A DNA stretch of 64,000 nucleotides. Source: Listeria seeligeri serovar 1/2b str. SLCC3954 (lineage in GTDB: Bacteria; Bacillota; Bacilli; Lactobacillales; Listeriaceae). Positions 33,267 through 40,639 of the stretch are shown in pieces. The notes under the pieces were generated by a model. The model was not told where the DNA came from. It saw only the letters and a list, made by a program, of their open reading frames with translations, and searched no databases. The DNA lies in the NCBI RefSeq assembly GCF_000027145.1, contig NC_013891.1, positions 868,001-932,000 on the forward strand, written 5' to 3'. Numbering within the stretch: the first letter of the stretch is position 1; each line of letters begins with the position of its first letter. The position numbers and the translations under genes were made by a program.

Positions 33267-33581
33267 TTGAGAGCAATATTGATTGGTGTATTAGTAGTTT
33301 TACTGATTGCAATGATACTTATCGTTTTATGGCCAGCAATTATGGCAACTATCGGGGCAATCCTTGGCTTTTGGTCATTGAAGAAACTTTTAGAAGCAAG
33401 ATCGCTAGGAGAAAAAATCGTTTATGGAGTTTTAATCGGCGTTGGTGCCTTAATCATTCTAGCAAACTTAAAAGGAATTTTAGTTGTCGCAATCATTGGA
33501 GCAATTATTTACTTCCTAACTAGAAATAAAAATAAACCTAAAAAAAATGATGATATCTTTGACTACCCATACAATAAATAA
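33267..33581 (+). CDS. liaI: LiaI-like small membrane protein
   Basis: A 104-residue protein with two closely spaced N-terminal hydrophobic segments, a short basic SLKKLLEARSLGEK loop, and two more hydrophobic stretches, ending in a Lys/Asn-rich tail. TTG start with AAGGAGGTAG. It directly precedes, and is coupled to, a PspA-like gene (15 bp), the arrangement of LiaI-LiaH. It would act as the membrane anchor recruiting LiaH upon envelope stress. From memory, the orthologous pair in L. monocytogenes is controlled by the LiaRS two-component system. Confidence 0.75.
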   Translation: MRAILIGVLVVLLIAMILIVLWPAIMATIGAILGFWSLKKLLEARSLGEKIVYGVLIGVGALIILANLKGILVVAIIGAIIYFLTRNKNKPKKNDDIFDYPYNK

Positions 33582-33596
33582 TTGGAGGAGAAAAAA

Positions 33597-34445
33597 ATGG
33601 CAAACCTTTTTGAAAAAATGAAACAATGGAATAAAGAAGTTAGTGACAAAATCGAAAAACGTGAAGAAAAACGTCGTAATTCGGTAAGTTATTATATGGA
33701 TAAAACAAAACAAGAAATGAAAGACGCAGAACGCATGGTAGAAAAACAACGTGAATTAAAATCTCTTTTCTATAAAGAATACAAAGAAATGGAAGTTTAT
33801 GTGGAAAAACGTCGTCATCAAGCTGCAATTGCAAAAGAAGCTGGCGAAACTAAACTTGCTGACTTTGCATTAGAAGAAGTTGCACAATACGAAGAACAAT
33901 TAGAAGCGACAAAAGCTCACTACGAACAAGCTTCTGAACAACTTGAAAAATTAGAACTACGCATGCACGAAATGCGCTTAAAATGGAAGAACCTAAAAAC
34001 ACAACATTTAGCTGAAATGGCTGAAAAAAATGCGACAGAAACTTCCGAAAAAATGGACAAAGTTATTCATGATATGAGCTGGGGTAGTGTAAGTGATTAT
34101 CACGAAGCACAAAAACAACGTGACTTGGCAGAAGAAGCTGAGAAAAAAGCTGACATGAGTAAAGAGCTTTCTCAATCATTTGATGATCTAATGGATGAAT
34201 TAGAAAAGAAAACGAAGAAGAGTAAAGAAGTTATTAAAGACAAAGCACAAAACTTTACTACGATGGTAGATGAAATTATTGAACGTGAAAAACAAAATTT
34301 CAAGAAACCTGAAAGAGCATCTATGGAAGACCAATTAAATGAACTTGAAAAAGAAGCTGCGAAAGAACAACCAAAAGAAGAAAAAGAAGTGCTTATCCCA
34401 GAATTAGAGAAAAAAGAAGAAACAAAAGAAGAAGACGACAAATAA
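33597..34445 (+). CDS. liaH: LiaH-like PspA/IM30 family envelope-stress protein
   Basis: A 282-residue, almost fully alpha-helical, highly charged coiled-coil protein. The N-terminal FEKMKQWNKEVSDKIEKREEK segment, the long central coiled coil (about residues 40-160) and the acidic Lys/Glu tail fit the ESCRT-III-like PspA/IM30/LiaH superfamily. It is longer than B. subtilis LiaH (about 225) by a charged C-terminal extension of around 50 residues. The ATG at 33597 follows TTGGAGGAG. Proposed role: oligomeric scaffold stabilising damaged membrane, anchored through LiaI. Confidence 0.75.
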   Translation: MANLFEKMKQWNKEVSDKIEKREEKRRNSVSYYMDKTKQEMKDAERMVEKQRELKSLFYKEYKEMEVYVEKRRHQAAIAKEAGETKLADFALEEVAQYEEQLEATKAHYEQASEQLEKLELRMHEMRLKWKNLKTQHLAEMAEKNATETSEKMDKVIHDMSWGSVSDYHEAQKQRDLAEEAEKKADMSKELSQSFDDLMDELEKKTKKSKEVIKDKAQNFTTMVDEIIEREKQNFKKPERASMEDQLNELEKEAAKEQPKEEKEVLIPELEKKEETKEEDDK

Positions 34446-34448
34446 AAA

Positions 34449-34518
34449 GACACAGAATGAGACTTCTGTGTCCGAGACTGCAAGCGAAGTGAGAAATCAT
34501 TTTGCTTGTAGTTTTTTT
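34449..34518. terminator. Tandem terminator hairpins liaH / HxlR gene
   Basis: First hairpin GACACAGAA (34449-34457) / TTCTGTGTC (34464-34472). Second ACTGCAAGC (34477-34485) / GCTTGTAGT (34504-34512) with a T-run to 34518. Both lie between convergent genes. Confidence 0.8.
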
Positions 34519-34855
34519 ATTCTGCGGTAACTTTATTTTTTCGCATCGTATGCTTAGTTCCCCATTCGTGCATAGCGGTTAAAATCGGTTCCAAGCTTTT
34601 GCCGTATTCCGAAATAGAATACTCCACTTTTGGAGGAACTTCGGGATATACTTTACGAATGATAATATCTTCTTTCTCAAGCTCGCGTAATTGATTTGTG
34701 AGCATTTTTTGTGTAATACCGGGAACGCGCCGTTTTAATTCACTAAATCGTTTCGTTCCGTCTTGTAGCAATATGAGTAAAATGATAGGTTTCCATTTGC
34801 CGACTATAATTCCAAGCGCATCGTCTACTCTGCATAATTCTGGTTTAAGTTCCAA
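34517..34855 (-). CDS. HxlR/DUF24 family winged-helix regulator
   Basis: A 112-residue MarR-like regulator with an N-terminal Cys (ELCRVDDALGIIVGKWKPI, Cys near residue 8) in the position of the redox-sensing Cys of YodB/HypR. The HTH FSELKRRVPGITQKMLTNQLRELEKEDII (in parts) and wing VPPKVEYSISEYG follow. TTG start after GGAGGG. Divergently transcribed from a flavin oxidoreductase pair, which it probably controls in response to electrophiles or quinones. Confidence 0.85.
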   Translation of the reverse strand: MELKPELCRVDDALGIIVGKWKPIILLILLQDGTKRFSELKRRVPGITQKMLTNQLRELEKEDIIIRKVYPEVPPKVEYSISEYGKSLEPILTAMHEWGTKHTMRKNKVTAE

Positions 34856-34879
34856 TTTTATCCCTCCATGGTATCTTTT

Positions 34880-34937
34880 AGTATACTATACCACTATTAA
34901 GTAAGTACTTCCAATAAGAATGGTTTCGATTTATACT
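34880..34937. promoter_or_regulatory. Divergent promoter region with HxlR operator candidates
   Basis: The palindrome TAGTATACTA (34880-34889) and AAGTACTT (34903-34910) resemble the TACT/AGTA half-sites of YodB/HypR regulators. The plus-strand promoter is TTCCAA (34909-34914), 17 nt, TATACT (34932-34937), overlapping the second site. Confidence 0.55.
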
Positions 34938-34968
34938 AAGAATAACAAGGATTGAAAGGTGGATGGAA

Positions 34969-36024
34969 ATGAATAATTATCGTATAAATGATAAAAATGG
35001 TATGGAATTTGGTTTATACTCACTCGGCGATCATATGCCGAACCCACATACAGGTGAAAGAATCTCTGCACAGAAACGCTTAAAAGAAATTATTGAAGCT
35101 GCAACTTTGGCGGAACAAGCAGGAATTGACTTTTTTAGTGTTGGAGAAAGTCATCAAGAATATTTTGTAACACAAGCTCATGCGATTGTTTTAGCTGCCA
35201 TCGCACAAGCTACGGAAAAAATAAAAATTGCTAGTTCAGCGACAATTCTGAGTACGTCAGATCCTGTTCGAGTTTTCGAAAATTTTGCTACACTAGATTT
35301 AATTTCAGATGGTAGAGCAGAATTGATTGCTGGGCGTGCATCTCGAATCGGTTTGTTCGATTTGCTAGGCTATGATTTACAAGATTATGAAGCACTTTTT
35401 GAAGAAAAATTTGATTTACTCTTGCAAATTAGTAAACAAGAACGTGTCAACTGGCATGGAGAATTTCGTGCACCGTTAAATAATGCACAAGTTTTACCAC
35501 GTCCACTTAATGGCTCGATGCCGATTTGGCGGGCAGTGGGCGGACCACCAGCCAGTGCTATCAAAGCCGGAATAGCAGGTGTACCAATGTCAATTGCAAC
35601 ACTAGGTGGACCAGCAAGTATTTTTAAACGTTCGATTGATGCTTATCGCGAGGCAGCAAATCGTAGCAGGTTTGATGCAAGTGAACTGCCAGTGGCTGTA
35701 ACAGGTTTATTTTATGCTGCTGAAACAACACAACTTGCGCAACAAGAAGCTTATCCGCATATTAATGAAGGCATGAAACTAAGCAATGGGTCAGGTTTTC
35801 CAAAACAAACTTTCGCTCAAGGTGCTAGCGTAAAAGATGTTTTAAATGTTGGTAGTACACAACAAATTATTGAAAAAATTCTATACCAACATGAACTTTT
35901 CGGTCATCAGCGCTATATGGCACAACTTGATTTTGGCGGCGTTCCTTTTAATAAAGTGATGCAAAATATTGAGTTAATTGGTAACGAAATTTTACCCGCT
36001 GTGAAAAAATATACTGCAAAATAA
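34969..36024 (+). CDS. LLM-class flavin-dependent oxidoreductase (bacterial luciferase-like)
   Basis: A 351-residue TIM-barrel monooxygenase: EFGLYSLGDHMPNPHTGERIS at the N-terminus, TLAEQAGIDFFSVGESHQEY, IASSATILSTSDPVRVFENFATLDLISDGRAELIAGR (in parts), and a C-terminal IGNEILPAVKK helix. These enzymes use reduced FMN and oxygen. The next gene (15 bp downstream) encodes an FMN reductase that can supply reduced flavin. ATG at 34969 has GAAAGGTGG at good spacing. Probably induced by quinone or aldehyde-type stress via HxlR; substrate unknown. Confidence 0.85.
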   Translation: MNNYRINDKNGMEFGLYSLGDHMPNPHTGERISAQKRLKEIIEAATLAEQAGIDFFSVGESHQEYFVTQAHAIVLAAIAQATEKIKIASSATILSTSDPVRVFENFATLDLISDGRAELIAGRASRIGLFDLLGYDLQDYEALFEEKFDLLLQISKQERVNWHGEFRAPLNNAQVLPRPLNGSMPIWRAVGGPPASAIKAGIAGVPMSIATLGGPASIFKRSIDAYREAANRSRFDASELPVAVTGLFYAAETTQLAQQEAYPHINEGMKLSNGSGFPKQTFAQGASVKDVLNVGSTQQIIEKILYQHELFGHQRYMAQLDFGGVPFNKVMQNIELIGNEILPAVKKYTAK

Positions 36025-36039
36025 AAGGAGGACTGACTT

Positions 36040-36606
36040 ATGAAAATTGTCGCTTTATCAGGTTCAAATGTCGGTTCGAAAACAAGAACGGCAATGAATT
36101 ACACTGTAAATGAAATCGAAACAAAATATCCAGAGGTTGAAGTCACCCTAATTGATTTGGCTGATTACAAAATGGATTTTAGTGATGGTAGAAATTATTT
36201 AGAATATGAAGCAGATACTGGCTTTGTAACAAAAACATTGATGGATGCAGATGCAATTATCATTGGAACACCGATTTTTCAAGCTTCTATTCCTGGTTCT
36301 CTTAAAAATATATTCGATTTGCTTCCTGTAAATGCTTTTCGCGATAAAGTTGTAAGTATGCTTGTGACAGCAGGCTCTGCAAAACATTACCTGATTGCTG
36401 AATATGGACTAAAACCAATTTTGGCTTATATGAAAGCACAAATAGTTCCAACGTATGTTTTCATTGAGGAAAAAGATTTTGTGCGCAAGAAAATAGTGGA
36501 AGATGATGTGCTTTTCCGGATTGAACGCTTAGTGGAGGATACAGTACTTCTGACAAACACTTATACACAATTACGATTAGAAAAAGAAGCGAAGTATGAT
36601 TTTTAG
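36040..36606 (+). CDS. NAD(P)H-dependent FMN reductase
   Basis: A 188-residue flavodoxin-fold reductase: LSGSNVGSKTRTAMNYT binds the FMN phosphate, DLADYKMDFSDGRNY, DADAIIIGTPIFQASIPGSLKNIFDLLP (parts) and VTAGSAKHYLIAEYGLKPIL are family motifs. SD AAGGAGG. With the upstream LLM enzyme it makes a two-component flavin monooxygenase system of the SsuED type. Terminates at 36613-36646. Confidence 0.88.
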   Translation: MKIVALSGSNVGSKTRTAMNYTVNEIETKYPEVEVTLIDLADYKMDFSDGRNYLEYEADTGFVTKTLMDADAIIIGTPIFQASIPGSLKNIFDLLPVNAFRDKVVSMLVTAGSAKHYLIAEYGLKPILAYMKAQIVPTYVFIEEKDFVRKKIVEDDVLFRIERLVEDTVLLTNTYTQLRLEKEAKYDF

Positions 36607-36612
36607 ATAATG

Positions 36613-36646
36613 AAAGGGATTTGGAGAAGTGCCAAGTCCCTTTTGT
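36613..36646 (+). terminator. Probable terminator of the flavin oxidoreductase operon
   Basis: AAAGGGA-TGG pairs with CCA-TCCCTTT (36613-36643), but the T-run is short. Confidence 0.6.
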
Positions 36647-36652
36647 GACAAT

Positions 36653-36776
36653 AATGTAAGATGAATGTAAGTTAAGACCAATGTTTCATCAGTTGACAAC
36701 CACTATAATAGAAATTAGGAGGTGGTAGTTATGCAGAAAATAACAAATATTACATCAATTATCTTCGTCTTAACAA
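36653..36776 (+). repeat. Duplicated promoter/start module, copy A
   Basis: Aligned without gaps to 38272-38363 over 92 nt, then, after a 12-nt deletion relative to copy B, identical over 32 nt. The block includes tandem TGTAAG sites (36655-36660 and 36666-36671, 11-bp period), an ATGTTT -35 position, TATAAT (36704-36709), the SD AGGAGGTGG and the first codons of the gene. Confidence 0.9.
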
Positions 36777-38254
36777 AGGAAGGTAACAATACGAATAAAA
36801 AACTTTGTCGTTATATTTTTATAAGTATTTTACTTTTCACAGCTATTTTTGTAGGAAGTTCAACTGTTCATGCAGCTGAAAAAAATTCGAGTACGATAGT
36901 TTATGACTATACTGATATTAATGCTTTAACGAAAGAACAAAAAGATAGCATAGTTAAAGGTAATCCGAATGAAACACATGCAAATGATTATGAAAATTAT
37001 CAATTTATTTATCAAGAAAAATCTTCACAAGCGCCTGTCAACCCAGCTGATAAGCCCCCGGGTGAACGGCTATTATTGAAAACTGGAGATTCAGCAACAA
37101 ATATTACTTTAATTATCCTAGGGTTTCTACTTGTTGGAGGAAGTGTTAGTGTTCTCGTTTGGAAAAAAGGTTATAGAAAGCAGGTTTTATTATTATTGGT
37201 AATGTTTGGTGGAAGTGGTTTACTAATAGGCCCCTCCATTCAAGCTGCGGAAAATAGTAACTTAAAACCACAAGAAAAAATAGTCTCTACAAAAGGAATT
37301 AAAGAAACAAAAAAACCTGCTCCTATTAGTGGATACAACTATGTTGGATATATTCGAACTGTTAAAAACGATAATAATCCGCCTACACCAATTCAACAAG
37401 GAAAAGTTGCGGTGAACTATCAAGATGAAGATGGAACCTCAATAGCTCCAAATGAGACACTAGAAGGAGAACTTGGTAAACCTTATTCTTCCTCAGTAAA
37501 AACAATTGCTGGTTATAAGTTTACGGAAGTTCGCGGGAATTCAACAGGAACCTTTACGAAAGATACGCAAACAGTCACCTACATTTATAAAAAGCTACCT
37601 ATTGCAGCTGCAAAAGTAACGGTCAATTATCTGAATGAAAATGGAAATCAAATCCATAAACCACAAATAATTAGTGGCAATGTGGGAGATAGTTATGACG
37701 CTTCATCAGCTACATATCAGTTGAAAATAGATGGCTATACTATGGACACCGCTAAAATGCCTAATAATGTAACTGGGAAATTATCTGAGCAAACTCAAGA
37801 AGTAAATTATGTATATAAGAAAGAAGTTCAGGATGTTACTCTTACTATTAAGTTTGTTGACTCAAGTGGTAATCCATTTATTTTACCTGATTTAACGACC
37901 TATAATGAAGGTTCATTCGTTCCGACTTATCCAAATTTAAATCAGTACCGGATGTTACTAGATTATAATCAGCAGGTATACTACCAAAACCAAGTAGTAC
38001 CTGATATTGTAATCAAAGGAAAAGAAGGTGAACCCTATTCATTACCAAAAAAAATGATTTTTAATATTTTAGATGATCAAGGGAATCCAGTTAGATTTAT
38101 TGCCTCAGCAAATCCAGATGGTAGTAGTAACGGTATTATGAATTGGCAAAATCATTCTAGCACGCCTACTAATCGAGAAGGAGTATTACCTTCTGAAAAT
38201 GTCGTGGTTACTTATCAAATCGAAACTTATAGTATTGCAACGCCAGAACCATGA
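36731..38254 (+). CDS. Chimeric MucBP-repeat surface protein with degenerate internal sorting signal
   Basis: A 507-residue protein. The first 15 codons come from the duplicated module. Residues 21-48 are a signal peptide ending VHA, and its own former start seems to be the ACG at 36791, seven bases after AAAGGAAGG. Residues 115-119 read LLKTG with a following hydrophobic segment and KKGYRK tail: a cell-wall sorting signal with Pro changed to Leu. Directly after it comes a second signal-peptide-like helix (151-171, ending IQA). Two MucBP repeats (about 228-292 and 299-367) and a third related beta domain follow. The C-terminus lacks LPXTG. It looks like two surface-protein genes fused in frame, and may be non-functional or membrane-tethered. 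Confidence 0.7.
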   Translation: MQKITNITSIIFVLTKEGNNTNKKLCRYIFISILLFTAIFVGSSTVHAAEKNSSTIVYDYTDINALTKEQKDSIVKGNPNETHANDYENYQFIYQEKSSQAPVNPADKPPGERLLLKTGDSATNITLIILGFLLVGGSVSVLVWKKGYRKQVLLLLVMFGGSGLLIGPSIQAAENSNLKPQEKIVSTKGIKETKKPAPISGYNYVGYIRTVKNDNNPPTPIQQGKVAVNYQDEDGTSIAPNETLEGELGKPYSSSVKTIAGYKFTEVRGNSTGTFTKDTQTVTYIYKKLPIAAAKVTVNYLNENGNQIHKPQIISGNVGDSYDASSATYQLKIDGYTMDTAKMPNNVTGKLSEQTQEVNYVYKKEVQDVTLTIKFVDSSGNPFILPDLTTYNEGSFVPTYPNLNQYRMLLDYNQQVYYQNQVVPDIVIKGKEGEPYSLPKKMIFNILDDQGNPVRFIASANPDGSSNGIMNWQNHSSTPTNREGVLPSENVVVTYQIETYSIATPEP

Positions 38255-38271
38255 TACCTTTTTCTGACTAA

Positions 38272-38407
38272 AATGTAAGGTAATTGTAAGCGAAAACCAA
38301 TGTTTCACAAGTCGGCATCCCCTATAATAGAAATTAGGAGGTGGTAGTTATGCAGAAAGTAACGTCTTGGAAAACAAATATTACATCAATTATCTTCGTC
38401 TTAACAA
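38272..38407 (+). repeat. Duplicated promoter/start module, copy B
   Basis: Second copy, with TGTAAG at 38274-38279 and 38285-38290, ATGTTT, TATAAT (38323-38328) and the same SD and start. It keeps 12 nt (38364-38375) absent from copy A. Its coding continuation is the intact small membrane protein, so copy B is probably the source. Confidence 0.9.
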
Positions 38408-38628
38408 TGGTAGCTTTAGCCTTATTGATTTGGACAGAAAGTATTTTTGCTTCATATGCGTTCTTGCTTTTACTTGTAGGTGGTTTTATCATGAGTGCCA
38501 TTGGTATCTTTAGTAAAAAAGAGAAAAAATCTTTCCAACTAATAGCTGTTTTTATTATTTTTGGTTTAGCAATCTTTTGGATTAGTTGTGTGATGTATTT
38601 AGGATTTAACGGATTTTATGATAATTAA
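38350..38628 (+). CDS. Small three-span membrane protein of unknown function
   Basis: A 92-residue protein with hydrophobic segments at about residues 10-30, 33-52 and 62-84, and a basic FSKKEKKS loop. The ATG at 38350 has a strong AGGAGGTGG SD. No family recognised. Its first 17 residues are shared, apart from a four-residue gap, with the start of the upstream MucBP protein because of the duplicated module. It is controlled by the copy B promoter and ends at a terminator. Confidence 0.7.
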   Translation: MQKVTSWKTNITSIIFVLTMVALALLIWTESIFASYAFLLLLVGGFIMSAIGIFSKKEKKSFQLIAVFIIFGLAIFWISCVMYLGFNGFYDN

Positions 38629-38663
38629 AAAAAGTATGTGCCTTTGATAGGTGCATATTTTTT
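38627..38663 (+). terminator. Terminator of the small membrane protein gene
   Basis: TATGTGCCT pairs with AGGTGCATA (two wobble pairs), flanked by A-run and T-run. Confidence 0.7.
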
Positions 38664-38704
38664 TGCTTATTTTACATTTTTCGGGGTAAATAGGAAAAGA
38701 TAAG

Positions 38705-38749
38705 TTGCATTTTACTAGATACATGCTATAATAATTGGTATAGACCGAT
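38705..38749 (+). promoter_or_regulatory. nag operon promoter with NagR (dre) operator
   Basis: TTGCAT (38705-38710), 16 nt, extended -10 TGCTATAAT (TATAAT 38727-38732). ATTGGTATAGACCGAT (38734-38749) is a close match to the DasR/NagR dre consensus and sits at the transcript start, fitting repression by the GntR protein encoded last in the operon. Confidence 0.85.
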
Positions 38750-38770
38750 TTAATGAGGAGGCAATATGTA

Positions 38771-39904
38771 ATGGCTAATAAGGTAATTACAAACGCTACA
38801 ATTTATACTGGTAAAGGGGTTCTAGAAAACGCTTTTGTAAGATTTGACAAACAGATTCTGGAAGTTGGCTCAATGGCGGATTTTCAAGCAGATAAAACGG
38901 AAGAAGTCGTGGATGCAAAAGGACAAAAATTAGTTCCTGGTTTTATTGATGTTCATTCCCATGGCGGCTATAGTTTTGACGCGATGGATGCAGATCCAGA
39001 AGCGCTTAGAAAACAAGTGAATGGCATGTTGAACGAAGGGATCACTACTTATTTCCCTACAACGATGACTCAATCGCATGAAAATATTGAAAAAGCATTA
39101 AAAGTAATCAATGAAGTAGCTCAAACCGAGCCTGTCATTGGTGGGATTCATTTAGAAGGACCTTTTGTTTCGAAAGTTTTCAAAGGGGCGCAACCAGAAG
39201 AATACATCCAAGCGCCTGATTTAGAGCTTTTCAAAAAATGGTTTGATATTTCTGGTGGCTTAATCAAATTAGTAACCTATGCACCAGAGCATGAAACTTC
39301 TGCTGACTTTGAGAATTTGTGTTTTGAACTAGGGGTTGTTCCAAGTATTGGGCACTCTAATGATGTTCGTGAACACTTAAAAACAAGTAAAGCCACTCAT
39401 GCCACTCATTTATATAATGCATGTCACCGAATGACCCACCGCGAACCAGGTGTTCCAGGGCACGTCTTACTAGAACAAGGCATTAACGCTGAACTTATTG
39501 TTGACGGAATCCACGTGCACCCAGATATGGTGAAACTAGCTTATAAAATGAAAGGCGCAGAACATCTTTGCATCATTACTGATTCGATGCGTGCAAAAGG
39601 GATGCCAGAAGGAAAATCCGAACTTGGCGGTCAAACGGTAATTGTCAAAGATAAACAAGCTCGCTTAGAAGACGGCACACTTGCCGGAAGTGTATTAACT
39701 TATGATGATGGCTTCCGTAACATGATTAAATTTACTGGCTGTACGATAGAAGAAGCAGTTCTTATGTCTTCTGGAAACCAAGCCCGCGAGTTTAATCTAA
39801 CACAAAAAGGTGCTATCCAAGCAGGCAAAGATGCTGATTTCAACATTTTAAACGATGATTTACAAATAACAGCAACCTATTCATTCGGAAAAAAACATTC
39901 TTGA
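38771..39904 (+). CDS. nagA: N-acetylglucosamine-6-phosphate deacetylase
   Basis: Removes acetate from GlcNAc-6-P, giving GlcN-6-P, in amino-sugar catabolism and cell-wall recycling. Metal site: PGFIDVHSHGGY (residues about 55-66), HLEGPF with the metal Glu, PSIGHSND with His, THLYNACHRMTHREPG and the catalytic Asp in ITDSMRAKG. 377 residues, ATG at 38771 with GAGGAGG. First gene of the nagA-nagB-nagR operon. Confidence 0.95.
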   Translation: MANKVITNATIYTGKGVLENAFVRFDKQILEVGSMADFQADKTEEVVDAKGQKLVPGFIDVHSHGGYSFDAMDADPEALRKQVNGMLNEGITTYFPTTMTQSHENIEKALKVINEVAQTEPVIGGIHLEGPFVSKVFKGAQPEEYIQAPDLELFKKWFDISGGLIKLVTYAPEHETSADFENLCFELGVVPSIGHSNDVREHLKTSKATHATHLYNACHRMTHREPGVPGHVLLEQGINAELIVDGIHVHPDMVKLAYKMKGAEHLCIITDSMRAKGMPEGKSELGGQTVIVKDKQARLEDGTLAGSVLTYDDGFRNMIKFTGCTIEEAVLMSSGNQAREFNLTQKGAIQAGKDADFNILNDDLQITATYSFGKKHS

Positions 39905-39919
39905 GAGGAAGATATTATT

Positions 39920-40624
39920 ATGCAACTTATCACAACAGAAAATAAATTAGCAGGTTCTAAAAAAGCGTTAGAAATTATTGAAAAAGGAATTACATCTGGT
40001 GAAGTGAAAACACTAGGTCTTGCAACAGGTAGCACACCAGAAACACTATATGCTGAATTTGTAAAAAGCGATGTAGACACTAAAAATGTAACAACAACTA
40101 ATTTAGATGAATATGTAGGTCTTGCAGCGAGCGACCCAAACAGTTATCATTATTATATGAACGAGTTATTATTCTCTAAAAAAGCATTCAAAGAAAGTTT
40201 CTTGCCAAATGGAGAAGCGACGGATGCAGAAGCAGAATGTGCTCGTTATGAAGAGATCTTGACTGAGCACCCAGTTGATATTCAAGTGCTTGGTATTGGA
40301 ACAAATGGTCATATTGGTTTTAACGAACCAGGGACTTCTTTTGATTCGTTAACACATAAAGTTGTTTTAACAGATTCCACTCGTGAAGCAAACAAACGCT
40401 TTTTCGAAAGAGAAGAAGATGTACCAACCCATGCTTATTCGATGGGAATTAAATCTATCATGAATGCGAAAAAAATTATCCTACTTGCTTTTGGTGAAAA
40501 CAAAGCACAAGCAATTAAAGAAACTATTAAAGGACCTGTAGATGTGAATTGTCCTGCTTCAGTACTTCAAAATCATCCAGATGTTACAGTGATTCTTGAC
40601 AATGAGGCAGCGTCACTTCTATAA
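39920..40624 (+). CDS. nagB: Glucosamine-6-phosphate deaminase
   Basis: Converts glucosamine-6-phosphate to fructose-6-phosphate and ammonia, feeding glycolysis. Motifs LGLATGSTPETLYAEF, TTNLDEYVGL (catalytic Asp), GIGTNGHIGFNEPGTSF with the catalytic His, and the lid AYSMGIKSIMNAKKI are all present. 234 residues, the short Gram-positive form without the allosteric C-terminal extension. It lies 15 bp after nagA. Confidence 0.95.
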   Translation: MQLITTENKLAGSKKALEIIEKGITSGEVKTLGLATGSTPETLYAEFVKSDVDTKNVTTTNLDEYVGLAASDPNSYHYYMNELLFSKKAFKESFLPNGEATDAEAECARYEEILTEHPVDIQVLGIGTNGHIGFNEPGTSFDSLTHKVVLTDSTREANKRFFEREEDVPTHAYSMGIKSIMNAKKIILLAFGENKAQAIKETIKGPVDVNCPASVLQNHPDVTVILDNEAASLL

Positions 40625-40639
40625 GAAGAGGGCGGAGAA

